Shown: positions 51,902 to 64,000 of the stretch, in pieces
Position numbering within the stretch: the stretch's first letter is position 1
Layout of the letters: each line of letters opens with the position of its first letter
Source of the DNA: Glandiceps talaboti
Taxonomy: Eukaryota; Hemichordata; Enteropneusta; Spengelidae
Reading direction: 5' to 3'
Length of the DNA stretch: 64,000 nt
NCBI RefSeq assembly: GCF_964340395.1
Contig: NC_135551.1
Location: 5,179,463 to 5,243,462, forward strand
Program-made: the position numbers and the translations under genes
The notes under the pieces: model-generated
What the model was told of the DNA's origin: nothing
Seen by the model: the letters and a program-made list of their open reading frames with translations, nothing else
Database searches by the model: none

Positions 51902-51902
51902 A
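51764..51902. repeat. (CAT)n/(CAA)n trinucleotide repeat, unit 2
   Basis: Counterpart of 26814-26943 with a TAA interruption, which breaks the poly-Gln frame and argues against coding. Confidence 0.9.
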
Positions 51903-52498
51903 AGTATGTTTAGGTAATCTAGCACATTTACTTATATAAAACTTTAGGTTTCATTAATATTGTTCATTTAAATACTAATTGTGTGCACATACATAACCTA
52001 TAACATTCAATATAATAATCACCATACAATGCACATTCTCTGTTCACTATACATGATACAGAACGTGCTGGTCACTGAATTTTCGAACTTATAAATACAG
52101 ATACGTATATACCTCCCTTATAAATATAATCCGACTTCATCAAACGTCATGCACACTATGTTGCAATTCTATTAATTTCAGCGGCAAAAATACTGTTAGC
52201 AATAAATTCATAAAAAAGTCAAGACGACTGCTGACAGTCTAAATTCCACCATTTACTATAATGAAACTATTGAATGACGCCCTCAAACACCGATGTTTAG
52301 ATTTTGATATAGTCTAGTACAGGCATCATCACGAAAATTCTTGACCGGTATGTCATTTGCGCTGAACAGTGCAAAAATTCTAAATACCATATGGCCATTT
52401 ATTGACGATTCCCAACATAGGACATGGCATGTGTGTGATACAATATATGATGTTGATTCTTTCGTATAGCTGTAATGTTTTGAAAATAATTTGCCTGA

Positions 52499-53191
52499 TG
52501 TACTTCTAGCCTCGTACCTATGTAGTGGTGATGTATGCATGTATGTCTGTATATGTATGCATGCATGCATGTGAAACGCTGTTGATCGGCTTACTGTGCA
52601 GTTTATCGATATTGTAATGTTCAAACGGGGAAGCACTCACTCGCACTGCTGTTCCAATCATCCAATCAATCAGACCTATGTTGTTACGCAACGGAATGTC
52701 ACTGTATGTACAAAGTTTAAATGCTTTTGACTTCAATTTAGAGTTCATAATGAAAACTTACCAAAATGTCCTGAATGGATATATTTTAGATCTGTGACTC
52801 GTAACACATGCATGCAGGGATGCGGGTATGCATGTATGAATGTATGTTTGTATGTATGTATGTATGTATGTATGTATGTATGTATGTATGTATGTATGTA
52901 TGTATGTTTATTTCTCACTAGAAATAAACACTACAGGCTTTCGTTCAGAAATAATAGTTATTGTCATTGGAAGTCTCGGAAATGTACATCATAAAGTCAC
53001 AAGTGGTTTGATCAAAGCTGGTTTAAATAGAAGGAATTCCAAATCCATCACCAAATATTGTAGTGTCAGCTCAATAATAGGTTCTTACAAAATTTGGAGA
53101 TTGAGATGTAGGTACTATAACAACCAGATATCACGTGAACGTTTGTCATAAGTGACCAAGAGAAACTCGTTCACTAGTCAGTATGATTTCC
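52499..53191 (+). repeat. 693 bp tandem duplication, first copy
   Basis: Repeated directly at 53192-53884 with a constant offset of 693 bp and no difference that I could see, including the (ATGT)n run. It ends with a possible LINE fragment. Unit 1 has a single, rearranged counterpart. Confidence 0.92.
52912..53151 (+). mobile_element. possible non-LTR retrotransposon C-terminal fragment, copy 1
   Basis: The plus strand encodes about 78 residues ending at TAA: a hydrophobic [11 protein letters not shown] block, then LIKAGLN and a SITKYCSVSSIIGSYKIWRL segment. This resembles the short tail after the RT in some LINEs, where a V.IGALG motif is followed by LQK..LLGTA.ILR. The similarity is by eye and the preceding RT is absent. 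Not present in unit 1. Confidence 0.4.
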
Positions 53192-53884
53192 TGTACTTCT
53201 AGCCTCGTACCTATGTAGTGGTGATGTATGCATGTATGTCTGTATATGTATGCATGCATGCATGTGAAACGCTGTTGATCGGCTTACTGTGCAGTTTATC
53301 GATATTGTAATGTTCAAACGGGGAAGCACTCACTCGCACTGCTGTTCCAATCATCCAATCAATCAGACCTATGTTGTTACGCAACGGAATGTCACTGTAT
53401 GTACAAAGTTTAAATGCTTTTGACTTCAATTTAGAGTTCATAATGAAAACTTACCAAAATGTCCTGAATGGATATATTTTAGATCTGTGACTCGTAACAC
53501 ATGCATGCAGGGATGCGGGTATGCATGTATGAATGTATGTTTGTATGTATGTATGTATGTATGTATGTATGTATGTATGTATGTATGTATGTATGTATGT
53601 TTATTTCTCACTAGAAATAAACACTACAGGCTTTCGTTCAGAAATAATAGTTATTGTCATTGGAAGTCTCGGAAATGTACATCATAAAGTCACAAGTGGT
53701 TTGATCAAAGCTGGTTTAAATAGAAGGAATTCCAAATCCATCACCAAATATTGTAGTGTCAGCTCAATAATAGGTTCTTACAAAATTTGGAGATTGAGAT
53801 GTAGGTACTATAACAACCAGATATCACGTGAACGTTTGTCATAAGTGACCAAGAGAAACTCGTTCACTAGTCAGTATGATTTCC
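53192..53884 (+). repeat. 693 bp tandem duplication, second copy
   Basis: Second copy of 52499-53191; beyond 53884 the sequence departs from the first copy's continuation. Confidence 0.92.
53605..53844 (+). mobile_element. possible non-LTR retrotransposon C-terminal fragment, copy 2
   Basis: Exact counterpart of 52912-53151 in the second 693 bp copy. Confidence 0.4.
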
Positions 53885-54952
53885 TGCAAGATATTGTGTG
53901 TGTATTCTGTAAAGGAATTATGTAAATACTTTACCTGTACATGCTATGTTCATGTAAGTTGGAAATAAAAGAATTTGATATGTATGTCAGGACAGCCGAG
54001 TTTTTCTATAGTACAGGATCGGGGAGGGACCACACTTACTGGAGAAAAAGGAGATAGCTCACATAAACGCACAAGCACACACATATGTCACGGGTTTATT
54101 TTTTCTAATTCTCCTCTAAATAAAAAACAACACTTGTACAGCAAAATTGCTTGTACGAAAAAAATATGCTTAAATCGCTTTGATCACAGTGGGAAAGCGC
54201 CATATCTTATGGATGCATACTTCAATTTCAATACAATTTAGAACATAACAAATCACATGTGTTCTATAAATTATGTTGATGTACCTCACACGTTTAATGA
54301 ATAATTTGCCTAATTAATGATTTTCGGTAATTAGGTTATATATGTATTTAGGTTATATATTGTAAATTAACCACCGATGTTTACATTTGTGACAAATCAA
54401 AATATCTATATTTAGGGTCTGGGTTAATTAAAACGTGAAACCTTTCTTTTCATGTCATCACCTAAAAGATCACGGCTATGCAGATCTAATAATGATAAAA
54501 TAAATTCAATAACACATGCACTGTTATACCGAGAAAATGTATTAATATGATGAATCAAATAACATAATGTGTAAATACATTGAGCAACGTATTTTCAACT
54601 TTAAAAGTTGATCCCAACACCTACAGGAAACACATAAACGTGACATAATGGAAAGAGCTTGACTTATGACATCTCTAATAACTTATCCTAAAAGTGGTGG
54701 GTTTTTTTGCGTTCATTTTCATGAATTTATTAATAATTACAGCCAATTCCGAACGAATGATTGGTAATTTGTATTCAATCCTGTACTCAGTGTGTTTACT
54801 TTATTCGTTTTACACAGTCCAGCTAATTCAACACGGTTAAATTATTCTCTTCCCTGGTGTGTAAACTACTAGTTCCATATTGATATATCATTCACATTAT
54901 TATTTATTATATTCACAGCATTATATATATAGTGTGCGCATCTGTGTTTCTG

Positions 54953-55157
54953 TGTATGTATGTATGTATGTATGTGTCCGTCTGTCTGTCTCTGCATGTA
55001 TCTATGTAGAAATTTAAGTAAATGTATGTACGTATGTATGTATGTACATTGTATGTATGTATGTATGTATGTATGTATTATGTATGTATGTATGTATGTA
55101 TGTATGTTTGTTTGTTTGTTTGTTTGTTTGTCTGTGTGTCTGTGTCTGTGTCTGTGT
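54953..55157. repeat. (GTAT)n compound microsatellite, unit 3
   Basis: Counterpart of 4416-4612; its interruptions (an ACGTATG and an ACATTGTATG step) match unit 1 more closely than unit 2. Confidence 0.9.
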
Positions 55158-55499
55158 TTCTTTCTATTGCAGGGCCGTAGACTGACCAAATTGCCGGGGG
55201 GGGGGGCATAATTAGTTTTACAATGATGGTGCAATCATGCATTTAAAATTAAGAAAAGTGGCTAATTTACATAAATTTGCATACAACTTGCATAATATTT
55301 ATTTTAGCATACGCAATTAAATATCATATGTAAGGCTAGAAAAAATAAAAAAGCTGGTCAACGGACAACCTAACCCATCATATTGGGTAGGTATGTAGAA
55401 TTTCATTTTTTCACAATGCTTGACAAGGATAAAGCAAACCATATATAATGACAGCAAAATATTTCAGGTCGAGTTTAGATAGAACTTATTCAGTCATCT

Positions 55500-57522
55500 T
55501 GATACTATCTCTTGCAATTTGTCTCCATAGCTACAGTTAGGAAATGTACACAATTTATGGTTAAACAAATGCTGTAGCTCCTCTCACCCTCTCTTCTGAA
55601 AAAAATGTTAAGCACCGCCAAATGAAACTCAAGCATTATTTTAGCCACCCATTCTGTCACCTACACTAAAGTGGAAATATAAAATTATGTGGTACAATAC
55701 AAATGTATGATACATTTAAATAACAGTGATAGCCAACAACAATAATACTCTGAATGAGATTACTTTCCACAGGATGTGGATTTCACACGCATACGGAGAT
55801 GTCTCTAATTAGCTCTAACCTATACAGGGAGGTACTTAGCCAGACACCATCCATCTTGTTTTGGGAGAAAGACAATTATCACCTTGATTGCTACTGATTG
55901 GAGGGACAACTCGAAAGGTGACAAAAATTGAAAATAAGACAGTGTTGGAGGCCATTTAGAGGCATAAAATAGCAAACCATAGACATAATTAGTCTTACAA
56001 TACTTGAATATGGTAATAAAATACCAGAATTGAAACAATTATGCTATACATTACATATTATCTGGAAGTGTATTTTGTTGTGGCAAAGCTGAAAGATATT
56101 TTACGAATGTGTACTTGGCAAATGACTTCTCCTGAAGTTTAATTTGGTTCCAAAAAATCACGAATAAAGAGCAAAACATTTCAAGACTTTCAGACTTTGC
56201 GGCCCTATGACTGTTCAGCCCACTCCCATGGTCGTAAACTTTTGCTCAATTCTTTTTAGTGCACATTTGATATGCAACAGCTTAATTTAATCTCAATTCA
56301 TGCTTGTATGCATCAGCAGAGCCATGTAAACCACTGTATAAGATATTATATAATTTGGAATAGACTCAAATGTATATTGTTACATGTACTATTATTCAGA
56401 AAATATAAAGTAATATCCTTAATTTTGAAACAAATGCGACGCCCGCATGAGGATATATTGCCCATCACCAAAAAAATATATGGGTAGGTTGAACAGCTTT
56501 TTCATTTTTCCTAAACCTAATGTCACATCTTTCAAAGTAGTTGCCGTAAAGATATCACATTCAAAGTATAAAAACCCAAACTTTTAAATAAAAGAAAATT
56601 GGATGGTGCTTTCTCAAATAAGTAACACTACAAAATAATCATTTTCTTTACCCTACTCCCAACACTTTTATGGCCTTCCTTTCTGTTGGAACCCAAGGTG
56701 AAATCAGTGAATTCTACTTGCCATTATCGTTATAATGGAAATAACTGAAGTTTGGATTTTGATGTCGAAGGTACAGCTCTGTTTACAAATTCAGGGTCAT
56801 TCTTTCCATAGCAAGTTGTCGCTTCAAAATGAATTGCGTAATAACGCTAGTGTCAGTGCAACGATATAATTATATCAAACAACATTTTAACCAAAGGCAA
56901 CGCCGAACACAATTATTGAAAGTGGATCTTTAAAGAACGGATCTTAAATTGCGTACCTAGTTTAATAGTTTTTCAGGGCTACCAAATATTCCAAAAAGAG
57001 GTCAGCCGTTTTTATCAGTAAATGTTTTAATGTAAGGAACAAGATGTAAATGAGGTCGAGTGCATCTTCGGAGTCACTGCATGCAACAGGTGACCTCAGC
57101 TTGAACGACTTTTTCCGTCTTTTTTTTTTAAGTTTCACTCTCTGACATTATTGCGACTTGATATCTTCAAATGAAGGAGACTTTCAAGACTACTGTTACT
57201 CGCGGAAAATGCACAGTGCATGTGAACTTCTGTTGTACTTTCCCGCACAAAGAATTTTTTAAAAGTTACAATTTTAACTGGACACATTTATTTATTCAAA
57301 GTTAAGCCAGGGTACAATAGAGATATAAAATACATAATAGCGAGTCAGTGTACAGTCACTTTTGACTTTAGTAAACCATCAATTTAAATCGCGCATGCTA
57401 TGAATCATCACGTAAATAACGATTTTAGTAACATCGCTATGTATTCAGAAAGTCGCTTTTTTTCTTGCTTTTTTCCAAGATCTCAGGGGGCAGCTGCCCC
57501 CCCCCCCCGCAGGCTACGGTAC
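55500..57522. mobile_element. repeat element A, unit 3
   Basis: Unit 3 counterpart. At most sites where units 1 and 2 differ (for example the 18 bp near 56040) it agrees with unit 1 up to about 57400, and with unit 2 from about 57480 onward. Confidence 0.6.
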
Positions 57523-57929
57523 TCTATTGTTATAGCAGATATCAATCACACTTCTATCGAAATGTAAAGCTCTGTGTATTTTGCATACCGTATGTTAACA
57601 TGTTAATCATGTTTACACGAGGTTTGGGAAGACTGGAGTGTTTATCATTATCTCTCATATTTGATTTAAACATATTCCCGATATATTCCTATTACCTCAG
57701 ATTGTTTGTTTCCCTTGTCTACATTTATTACTACCTTATTGGCATATCTCACACATGAAAAAGCATTTGGAACAACACTCCCGAGAAAACAGTCTATTCA
57801 TGTTGGACCCTTTAGTAGAAGCAAACCCAATATACGAGATATGAAACTGAAATCATAGTAATGGCCTATACTGGTGACATTTTATCTCAAACATTCTATG
57901 GTGTATACATGCCACATAATGGACATATC

Positions 57930-60228
57930 TTATAACAGTTTGGATGCAGGGTGTATAGGGCTATGACCGCCTTCTTTCAGGATACGATCTATGTACGTAA
58001 TGTACCCATTGATCAATTTATGTAAACTATTTGTGTAGGGATCAAACCTTGACCCTTTACGATTCTTGGTTGGTTTTCGATGGAAATTACCTTCTTTGTT
58101 CTCTTCAACACATCGCCGCCTTTCTGCTGTAAACGTAAGGTTGAGAAATGACATCATACGGTCGATATTTGATATGGTATCCTTCTTCAGGTCCTCATAG
58201 TAAACAACTAAAAGACGTCTTTTTTCAGTCAACCAACATTTGTGTAATCCTTGCCAGTATGAACTGTGTTTTGCGACAAACTCTTCCCAATCTGAAAAAA
58301 AATAGTATCCTGTTATACCTTAGGCTTATTAAAATTGACACCACTGTCTAAAATCTGAATCTACCAATGCTTCTATAGATAGTTCTTATGTTTCAGTATG
58401 AGACATGTTATAAATCTATGTACAGTGTTAGAATTATTGCATGCATAGTGACAACATAAACCATATTCTTACAAGTTGAGATATGATGTTGCAATATGTT
58501 GGTTAAAGTAGGTAGGCGTGAATGATGATGTATTTATGTTTTTAATCACGTCAGCAAATCAACAGACATGAAACAACGCCCAACTCCATGAACAGCATAG
58601 AATCCATTGCAGCCTTAATAAGCGCATAGGATTAAAGCATTCACATTGCAACCTCAATCCTACTGGTTACCAATTATACAACATAGATGAGAGCGTGCAC
58701 GTACCTACCACCGTTTGATCGGTTTGATGGCATATTACTACATGGTGCTTTCATTTAGTTGTTTGGTAAATGTTATCTCTACACTGTTTGGTTGTTATAA
58801 TGTAAGTAGGTATATATAGCACAATGAATCCTTCGGTAGTTATATGCTCTTTCGTGCACTTTATACCTAGCTCCGCTAATCAACTCATGACGTCATGAAG
58901 TAGAATAATATTTGAAAGACACAACAAAAAGTAGAGTTTAACAAAACGTCATTCTTAAACATATAATATCATATTATGTTAACGTACAAAACTTTTGTTG
59001 GTCTATTCCTTGTGAACTTCTATCCAAGGCTATATTATGGTTTATTATTTGTTTTTATCAGATTGTTTATTTCTATTTACTCATTTCAAGAATTTCAAAC
59101 CATTCAAGCTATATTTGATATATACCATATTTCTCATTCAACATCTAATCAGTTGACATTCTACACATTGCTGTTCATATCAAAGTTGTTAAGACAATTT
59201 ATACTTACATTTTCCTGTAATATTTTGTAGTGGAAATCGAGATACCTGACCACCATGTCGTCTTCTGTATTCAGCTATTAGAGCATTGTACGGATTTCGA
59301 ATAAGCAAAATAGCAGATGAAAACTCATGTTTGTTATCACAATTATGCGTTTTGACGATGAGGGTGTTGCCTTTGCGATAATCTTCAAGTTGTCCACGAA
59401 AACCTATTGTTATGGGACAATATGTATGGGATTAATGACAGAGTTAACAGACAACAGTTAGTGCTATGAATCTCTTTTATTTTAAAGAGAACTAAGTGGA
59501 GACAGGGCTCATTCTATATTTTCCGACAATGCATCACCCTAGTGTACATCAGGCCTCTTCTGCGCCAATTTGTTATTTGTGATATCTTAACCTCTGCCAA
59601 GGGTTGGTTAAAATTAATTTTCCGGTGTCATTATTGTAGGCAAAGGAAAGAAGCTAAAGATAAAATTAGCCTTACACACTTGTTCCCTTTTAATATTCAG
59701 TTTGTTACGTAGTAGTTATAAACATAACAAGTATCAAGTTCTTACACTGTCCAAAGCACATTCAAACTGGACTGAGAAGTTTTCAGTTATGAATGATACG
59801 TTTCGCAGAATGTAAACAAGAAAATATAACAGTCATGAGAAGTCAAACGTGTGTATATATATCATAATTTATGATACGAGGGCGCCACATTCGACATTGT
59901 GTATACTGTTTATTGAACTTGTCAATACAGTGGTGGATATTTTGACTTTAAGTTAGTACTCATTTACGTAATTTAGGAAAACCTATTGACGTGAACAAAC
60001 ATTGCATTTTCTTATAGTAACGAAAGGTAGAGGAACTTCTTACGACAAACAGTTTCTACGCACCTCCACGAAAGAGACCACGATCATTGCCAATAGATCC
60101 AGTGTAAATTCCTGAAGCAATTTCCAATAGATGTCTAGTCCAGGTATTCCCTGATCCAGGAAAACTCACTAAGGCTACGAGGGGTCGGGTCTTACTGCTC
60201 CAGTTGGGAAACCTTACAGAGCAGTTTA
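57930..60228 (-). CDS. WSCD-like Golgi sulfotransferase, unit 3, exons 2-4 (5' exon outside window)
   Basis: Third paralogue, partial in the window. Exons on the minus strand: 60228-60064 (PAPS 5' loop), 59403-59209 (3'-phosphate motif), 58291-57930 (C-terminus and stop). Splice sites and phases match the other two copies and the frame is open. The part seen differs from unit 2 at one residue only (position 130 is Asn instead of Ile). Exon 1, with the signal anchor, is expected about 6.7 kb further right, past the window end. Copy is probably functional if that exon is intact. Confidence 0.8.
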
Positions 60229-60286
60229 CTGAAAGTTAAGATAACGTTCATGTTCAAAATAATACTACTTCATTGCAACGATACCT

Positions 60287-60381
60287 GTATGTATGTATGT
60301 ATGTATGTATGTATGTATGTATGTATGTATGTATGTATGTATGTATGTATGTATGTATGTATGTATGTATGTATGTATGTA

Positions 60382-60442
<61 letters not shown>

Positions 60443-60518
60443 ATGTATGTATGTATGTATGTATGTATGTATGTATGTATGTATGTATGTATGTATGTAT
60501 GTAGTATGTGTGTATGTA
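60287..60518. repeat. (GTAT)n(GT)n(GTAT)n microsatellite, unit 3
   Basis: Three-part structure as in unit 1 but longer. Confidence 0.95.
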
Positions 60519-60762
60519 GAAAGAAATGTATAAGAAACTTGTGAGACAGTACGAATAAATAGATGTAATCCGACGTTTCGAATAAACATTCTTTTTCAAG
60601 GAATTCAAAGGCAAGACTTAGGTAAACACCTGATTATATCTGAATGTTTTGGAATAGAACGACAACCTCGCGTGATTAACGATTATACGTGTGAAAAGTT
60701 ATAAAATTCGCACACACCAAAAAGAACAAATAGAACACGCCTGCAATATAAAATAAGCGTGA

Positions 60763-61601
60763 TTAGACAGGAAATGACGTGAATAATCTATTAATTCCAA
60801 GAGGTTCCAGCATTCCGAGAATGATTTCCTCTTCCTTCAACCTCAAATGGTTCTCATCTCCAGTAACCTTACAAATTCCTGTAATAGACATATCTGATAC
60901 ACTATGATCGTTGGTAATAAAATGCATAGATACGGGATAGTTACGATTCTTTTGTCTGGTCAGACGGAGATGTTCCAAGAAACGATCACCAAGACGAAGT
61001 ACAGTTGAACCTAAATGAAAAACACATTTCTGGCACGTAATGTAATACACTACGTTAGTACTAATACAAACAAATCTACTCGTAACAGCCACACTGTTCT
61101 TAGGGCCAAAAACACCACCATATCTCTAAGATTAGTATCACGACGTCAAGCTGTTAAAGGTGCTTCAGGAAATAATGAATTGTTAACCCTATTAGAACGT
61201 AAGATAATAAAATGCTTGTATATAATGTTCTTAACTCTAGTGGAAAAGGGATGGTATGTTTGAGCCAATATGAGACGATCGTTATTACTCTTCTGATCAT
61301 GTGATTTGACACAAGCTTCCCTAGACAAAGATGACACTTTAAGTAAAGCCGCATTGGTAACCGACACTGGATAACCACATTGATGGAAGTACGTGCAAAA
61401 TTCAGCAGACCTTTCTCTGAAATCCAAATCACTACTACAATTACGACGTAAACGAAGTAATTGTGAATAGGGAATGGAATCTTTACACTTAGTAGGATGT
61501 GATGAACCATACTGCAAATATGAATGTGTAGGTTTAATTTAGTATAAATAGATGTAGCTATATCATCACCATCAATCCTAAGGGAGATGTCAAAGAAATT
61601 G

Positions 61602-61635
<34 letters not shown>

Positions 61636-61894
61636 CAGAAATATCATAGTATACTGAATAGCATGATTAAAGTTACACATGTAGTTTGCATAGGTTCCTC
61701 AAGTTTGAGTGAAGCTGCACAAGCGCCATCATCATTAAATCGTTTATATAGATCAGGTATTAAGATCCCTTGATACGAACTGAAAATAAGGTGTTCCTGA
61801 TAAGACATAAATAGACAAGCATAACTAGGACCAAGACAACTTCCCATAGCAACGCCGTGTTTCTGCACACCATACCTATCATTAAAGGTAAATT
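60763..61894 (-). mobile_element. Penelope-like retroelement remnant, unit 3
   Basis: Counterpart of 10190-11306. It shares with unit 1 the deletion of about 100 bp, a 6 bp deletion in the nuclease end, and the FHLG change, although its flanks resemble unit 2. An extra 3 bp (Ile) lies in the RT block near 61760. Confidence 0.8.
61602..61636. repeat. (TTAG)n microsatellite inside the PLE, unit 3
   Basis: TTAG repeats inside the PLE RT region; matching tracts at 11031-11050 (shorter) and 35971-36002. Confidence 0.85.
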
Positions 61895-62297
61895 ATATTA
61901 TAGCATTAGCGATTCCAGTGAATTTTGTGACGTCATCGCTGTACATTATTACTGATAATGTACTCCGTTATTGGGCATCGCGGCCCCGGAACGAGCATAA
62001 CAATACAAGCTTATGTCCGTAAGGCAATTTTTTCCAAAAAAATTTTTAAATGTATGTTGTTACTTATGATTGTCATTTCTACTGTTTAAAAATACAACGC
62101 ATTCATGAAACAAATTTGTTCACAGCAGTTCATTGAAGTGTATATGTGTGTGTACGTGTATGTACGTATGTCGCTATGATTAGTATTCAGCTTCCGGGCC
62201 AAACATGGCAGACGATGTTCAGCGCTGTGTATATTATACGTTGTTTTGAGTTTCTCGGTCTACAAATTCACTGGAATTGGCAAAACTATAAAATAAT

Positions 62298-62439
62298 AAC
62301 AATAATGTATGCCCTCCCAGTGAATAATGGACTCATGCAAACTTTGCAGTCCATAATGGGCTCGGTTGTCACCTCGCCCATTATGTCGTTCAAAGTTTGC
62401 TTTCGTCCATTATGGCCTGGGAGGGCGTACATTATTGTT
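62298..62439. repeat. 142 bp imperfect palindrome (foldback element), unit 3
   Basis: Counterpart of 36661-36802, with both arms kept. Confidence 0.8.
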
Positions 62440-62445
62440 TAAATA

Positions 62446-62574
62446 ATTACACGTAAGGACAAGTTCAGCCAATCTCAGAAATACGTTGGTAGGAGGGTCA
62501 AGTACAGGTCTTAAATTAAGATAGTGTTCGATTGCAACTGAACCTTCATTATGTGGTATGGAAGTATACTAATA
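62446..62574 (-). mobile_element. Penelope-like element, RT 5' part beyond an insertion, unit 3
   Basis: Same fragment as 36809-36937, at a constant offset of 25,637 bp from it. Unit 1 lacks it. Confidence 0.7.
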
Positions 62575-64000
62575 TACTTGTTTCACGAGTATATTATTTA
62601 CACGATTGTATCCACATTGTCTAATACTACACTGGTTCGGTGCAATATCACGATATTGCACTGGTACGATAGTATATCCAGATACTGCACTGGTACAATA
62701 CAATATTAAGACAATGTTGTATTCTAGTAAAGTTATGCATGTTTTTGTATTAAACATTTAATCAAATTTTAATTAAAGCACAGACTAAATAACTTGTGTT
62801 AGTTTTCTAAGTCATTATTCTCATGCAACAAGTTTTTACTTTGTATTTTTTTATGCTTTTCATTCTTCCGGGGTTCTCAATCAAAGATAACTTTAGTGCA
62901 AACCCACAAACAATGAAAAGCTCAAAAGAAAACCCAATGCAACAAGTATTGTAACTAGTCTCAAATGTCACAAATTGCACTTCAAAAATAGATTCCAATA
63001 CCTGCGCCTTGCTTAAATGTGAGCCACAAAGAATTTATGCTGATCAAATTGGAGGTCTTTTTACAGGTCGAAAATAGAACTGTAACATCACAGTTAGAGT
63101 AAAGTATGAATCGATTTGACGATCATACAGTGTTGTTTTACACCCAAACAACAGTGCCAGAACATTGGTAAACAATGTTTCCATCTTACTGGCAATTCTC
63201 GTAGGTTTTGATAATTCGAGAAGGTGATAAAGTAAGAGAACATTTCATCTGATAAAATGCGAGTGCGGTGCAGATTTTGAAAAACATACCACACTCGACA
63301 TATATACCAGAACTAAATTGATGGTTCGTGAAATGACGTTGAATATCCATTTATTAAAGACGTTATCAAACTTACAAAGGGGCGATAGTGATAACCTAGT
63401 GGTCAGTACAATCACGTACGATTTTAAGAAGCACAGAGCCGGATTCAAGTTTTGTCGACAAAAGATAAAAAAATGTAGTTGATGTAAATATTTAGAGGAC
63501 ACGAGAATTAAATTGTACTGAACAGTCTGTTCTCAACATCATGGAGAAGACAAACTAGATTACTATCCACAATCGCCCCACAACGTATATAATACCCACG
63601 GCATTACTGTCCTCTCACATCAAAATCACATCCCGGAATTACAAATCTGATCGAAACAAGTGTTATATAAGTGCCATATGGTTGAAATAAATTGACTAAT
63701 CACTGGCCTGTTGCATAGTTTTACAATGATTTGCAGATCAAATCCGATTGGCCAATTTGTGCCCACATACAGGTGTGCTTGCTCTGGCCATTCAAAAACC
63801 ATAATCTTTCCAATACTTTCAGTAGTGTGGGGATTCAGCTTTTTGATGTTGTTATTCAGCTAACTTTAACCAAACAAATTCAATAATATGAGATTAGTGC
63901 GAACGTGCACGTGTTGTAAGCTGCTTAATGAGCTACAGTGCGGATAATGGGCTATAGCGCAGATATTGCACCAACCTCGTGCTCCGCTGCACTACACACT

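Larger units (their letters stand above)
28705..54248 (+). repeat. segmental duplication unit 2 (25,544 bp)
   Basis: Second full tandem copy, in the same order and orientation as unit 1. It is longer mainly because of a 693 bp internal tandem duplication (52499-53884) and an extra block of about 135 bp at 51094-51229, partly offset by a shorter microsatellite at 34720. Compared with unit 1, the left two thirds differ by roughly 1-3% with many small indels, while the stretch around the Ig receptor is nearly identical. Confidence 0.95.
54249..64000 (+). repeat. segmental duplication unit 3 (partial, runs off the window)
   Basis: Third copy of the same unit, cut by the window end at a point matching about 38,360 in unit 2. 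It includes element A, sulfotransferase exons 2-4, and the PLE remnant. Exon 1 of the sulfotransferase and any third Ig receptor would lie beyond 64000. It is a mosaic of unit 1-like and unit 2-like sequence. Confidence 0.95.

Overview
This is an AT-rich eukaryotic window with introns, GT-AG splice sites in phase 1, AATAAA poly(A) signals, very many (GTAT)n, (GT)n and (GACA)n microsatellites, long G/C homopolymers, a Penelope-like retroelement and foldback elements. It looks like the genome of a marine invertebrate animal. A lophotrochozoan or a non-vertebrate deuterostome would both fit; I cannot fix the phylum from sequence alone.

The layout is dominated by a tandem segmental duplication. 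After a 3.7 kb left flank without a recognisable gene, a unit of about 25 kb occurs at 3725-28704 (unit 1), again at 28705-54248 (unit 2), and a third time from 54249 to beyond the window end (unit 3, first 9.75 kb only). Each full unit carries, from left to right: a (GTAT)n block; repeat element A; the last three exons of a minus-strand sulfotransferase gene; the remains of a Penelope-like element (PLE) inside its first intron; a probable LINE 3' tail; an inverted copy (B) of element A; exon 1 of the sulfotransferase; a 4.2 kb divergent intergenic region; a plus-strand single-exon gene for a type I membrane receptor with three Ig-like domains; and a downstream nonautonomous element made of a 146 bp tandem array plus (GACA)n. 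Units then end in trinucleotide and (GTAT)n repeats.

The two gene families form a head-to-head module. The sulfotransferase (291 aa, four coding exons that join perfectly in phase) is a short type II membrane protein with both PAPS-binding motifs, of the WSCD-like kind, so it probably works in the Golgi on glycans. The Ig receptor (683 aa) has a signal peptide, three Ig-like domains, a Ser/Thr-rich stalk, one membrane helix and a 193-residue tail with Tyr motifs of the YxN type (YVNV, YENL, YANC), which suggests SH2-adaptor signalling. The window shows two identical receptor copies and two complete plus one partial sulfotransferase copies.

The units do not diverge evenly. About 5.7 kb around the receptor is almost identical between units 1 and 2, next to sequence differing by more than 1%, and unit 3 switches between unit 1-like and unit 2-like sequence around the PLE. 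These patterns point to gene conversion or unequal exchange. A 693 bp stretch near the end of unit 2 is also duplicated in tandem, apparently without differences. No rRNA, tRNA or CRISPR was seen.
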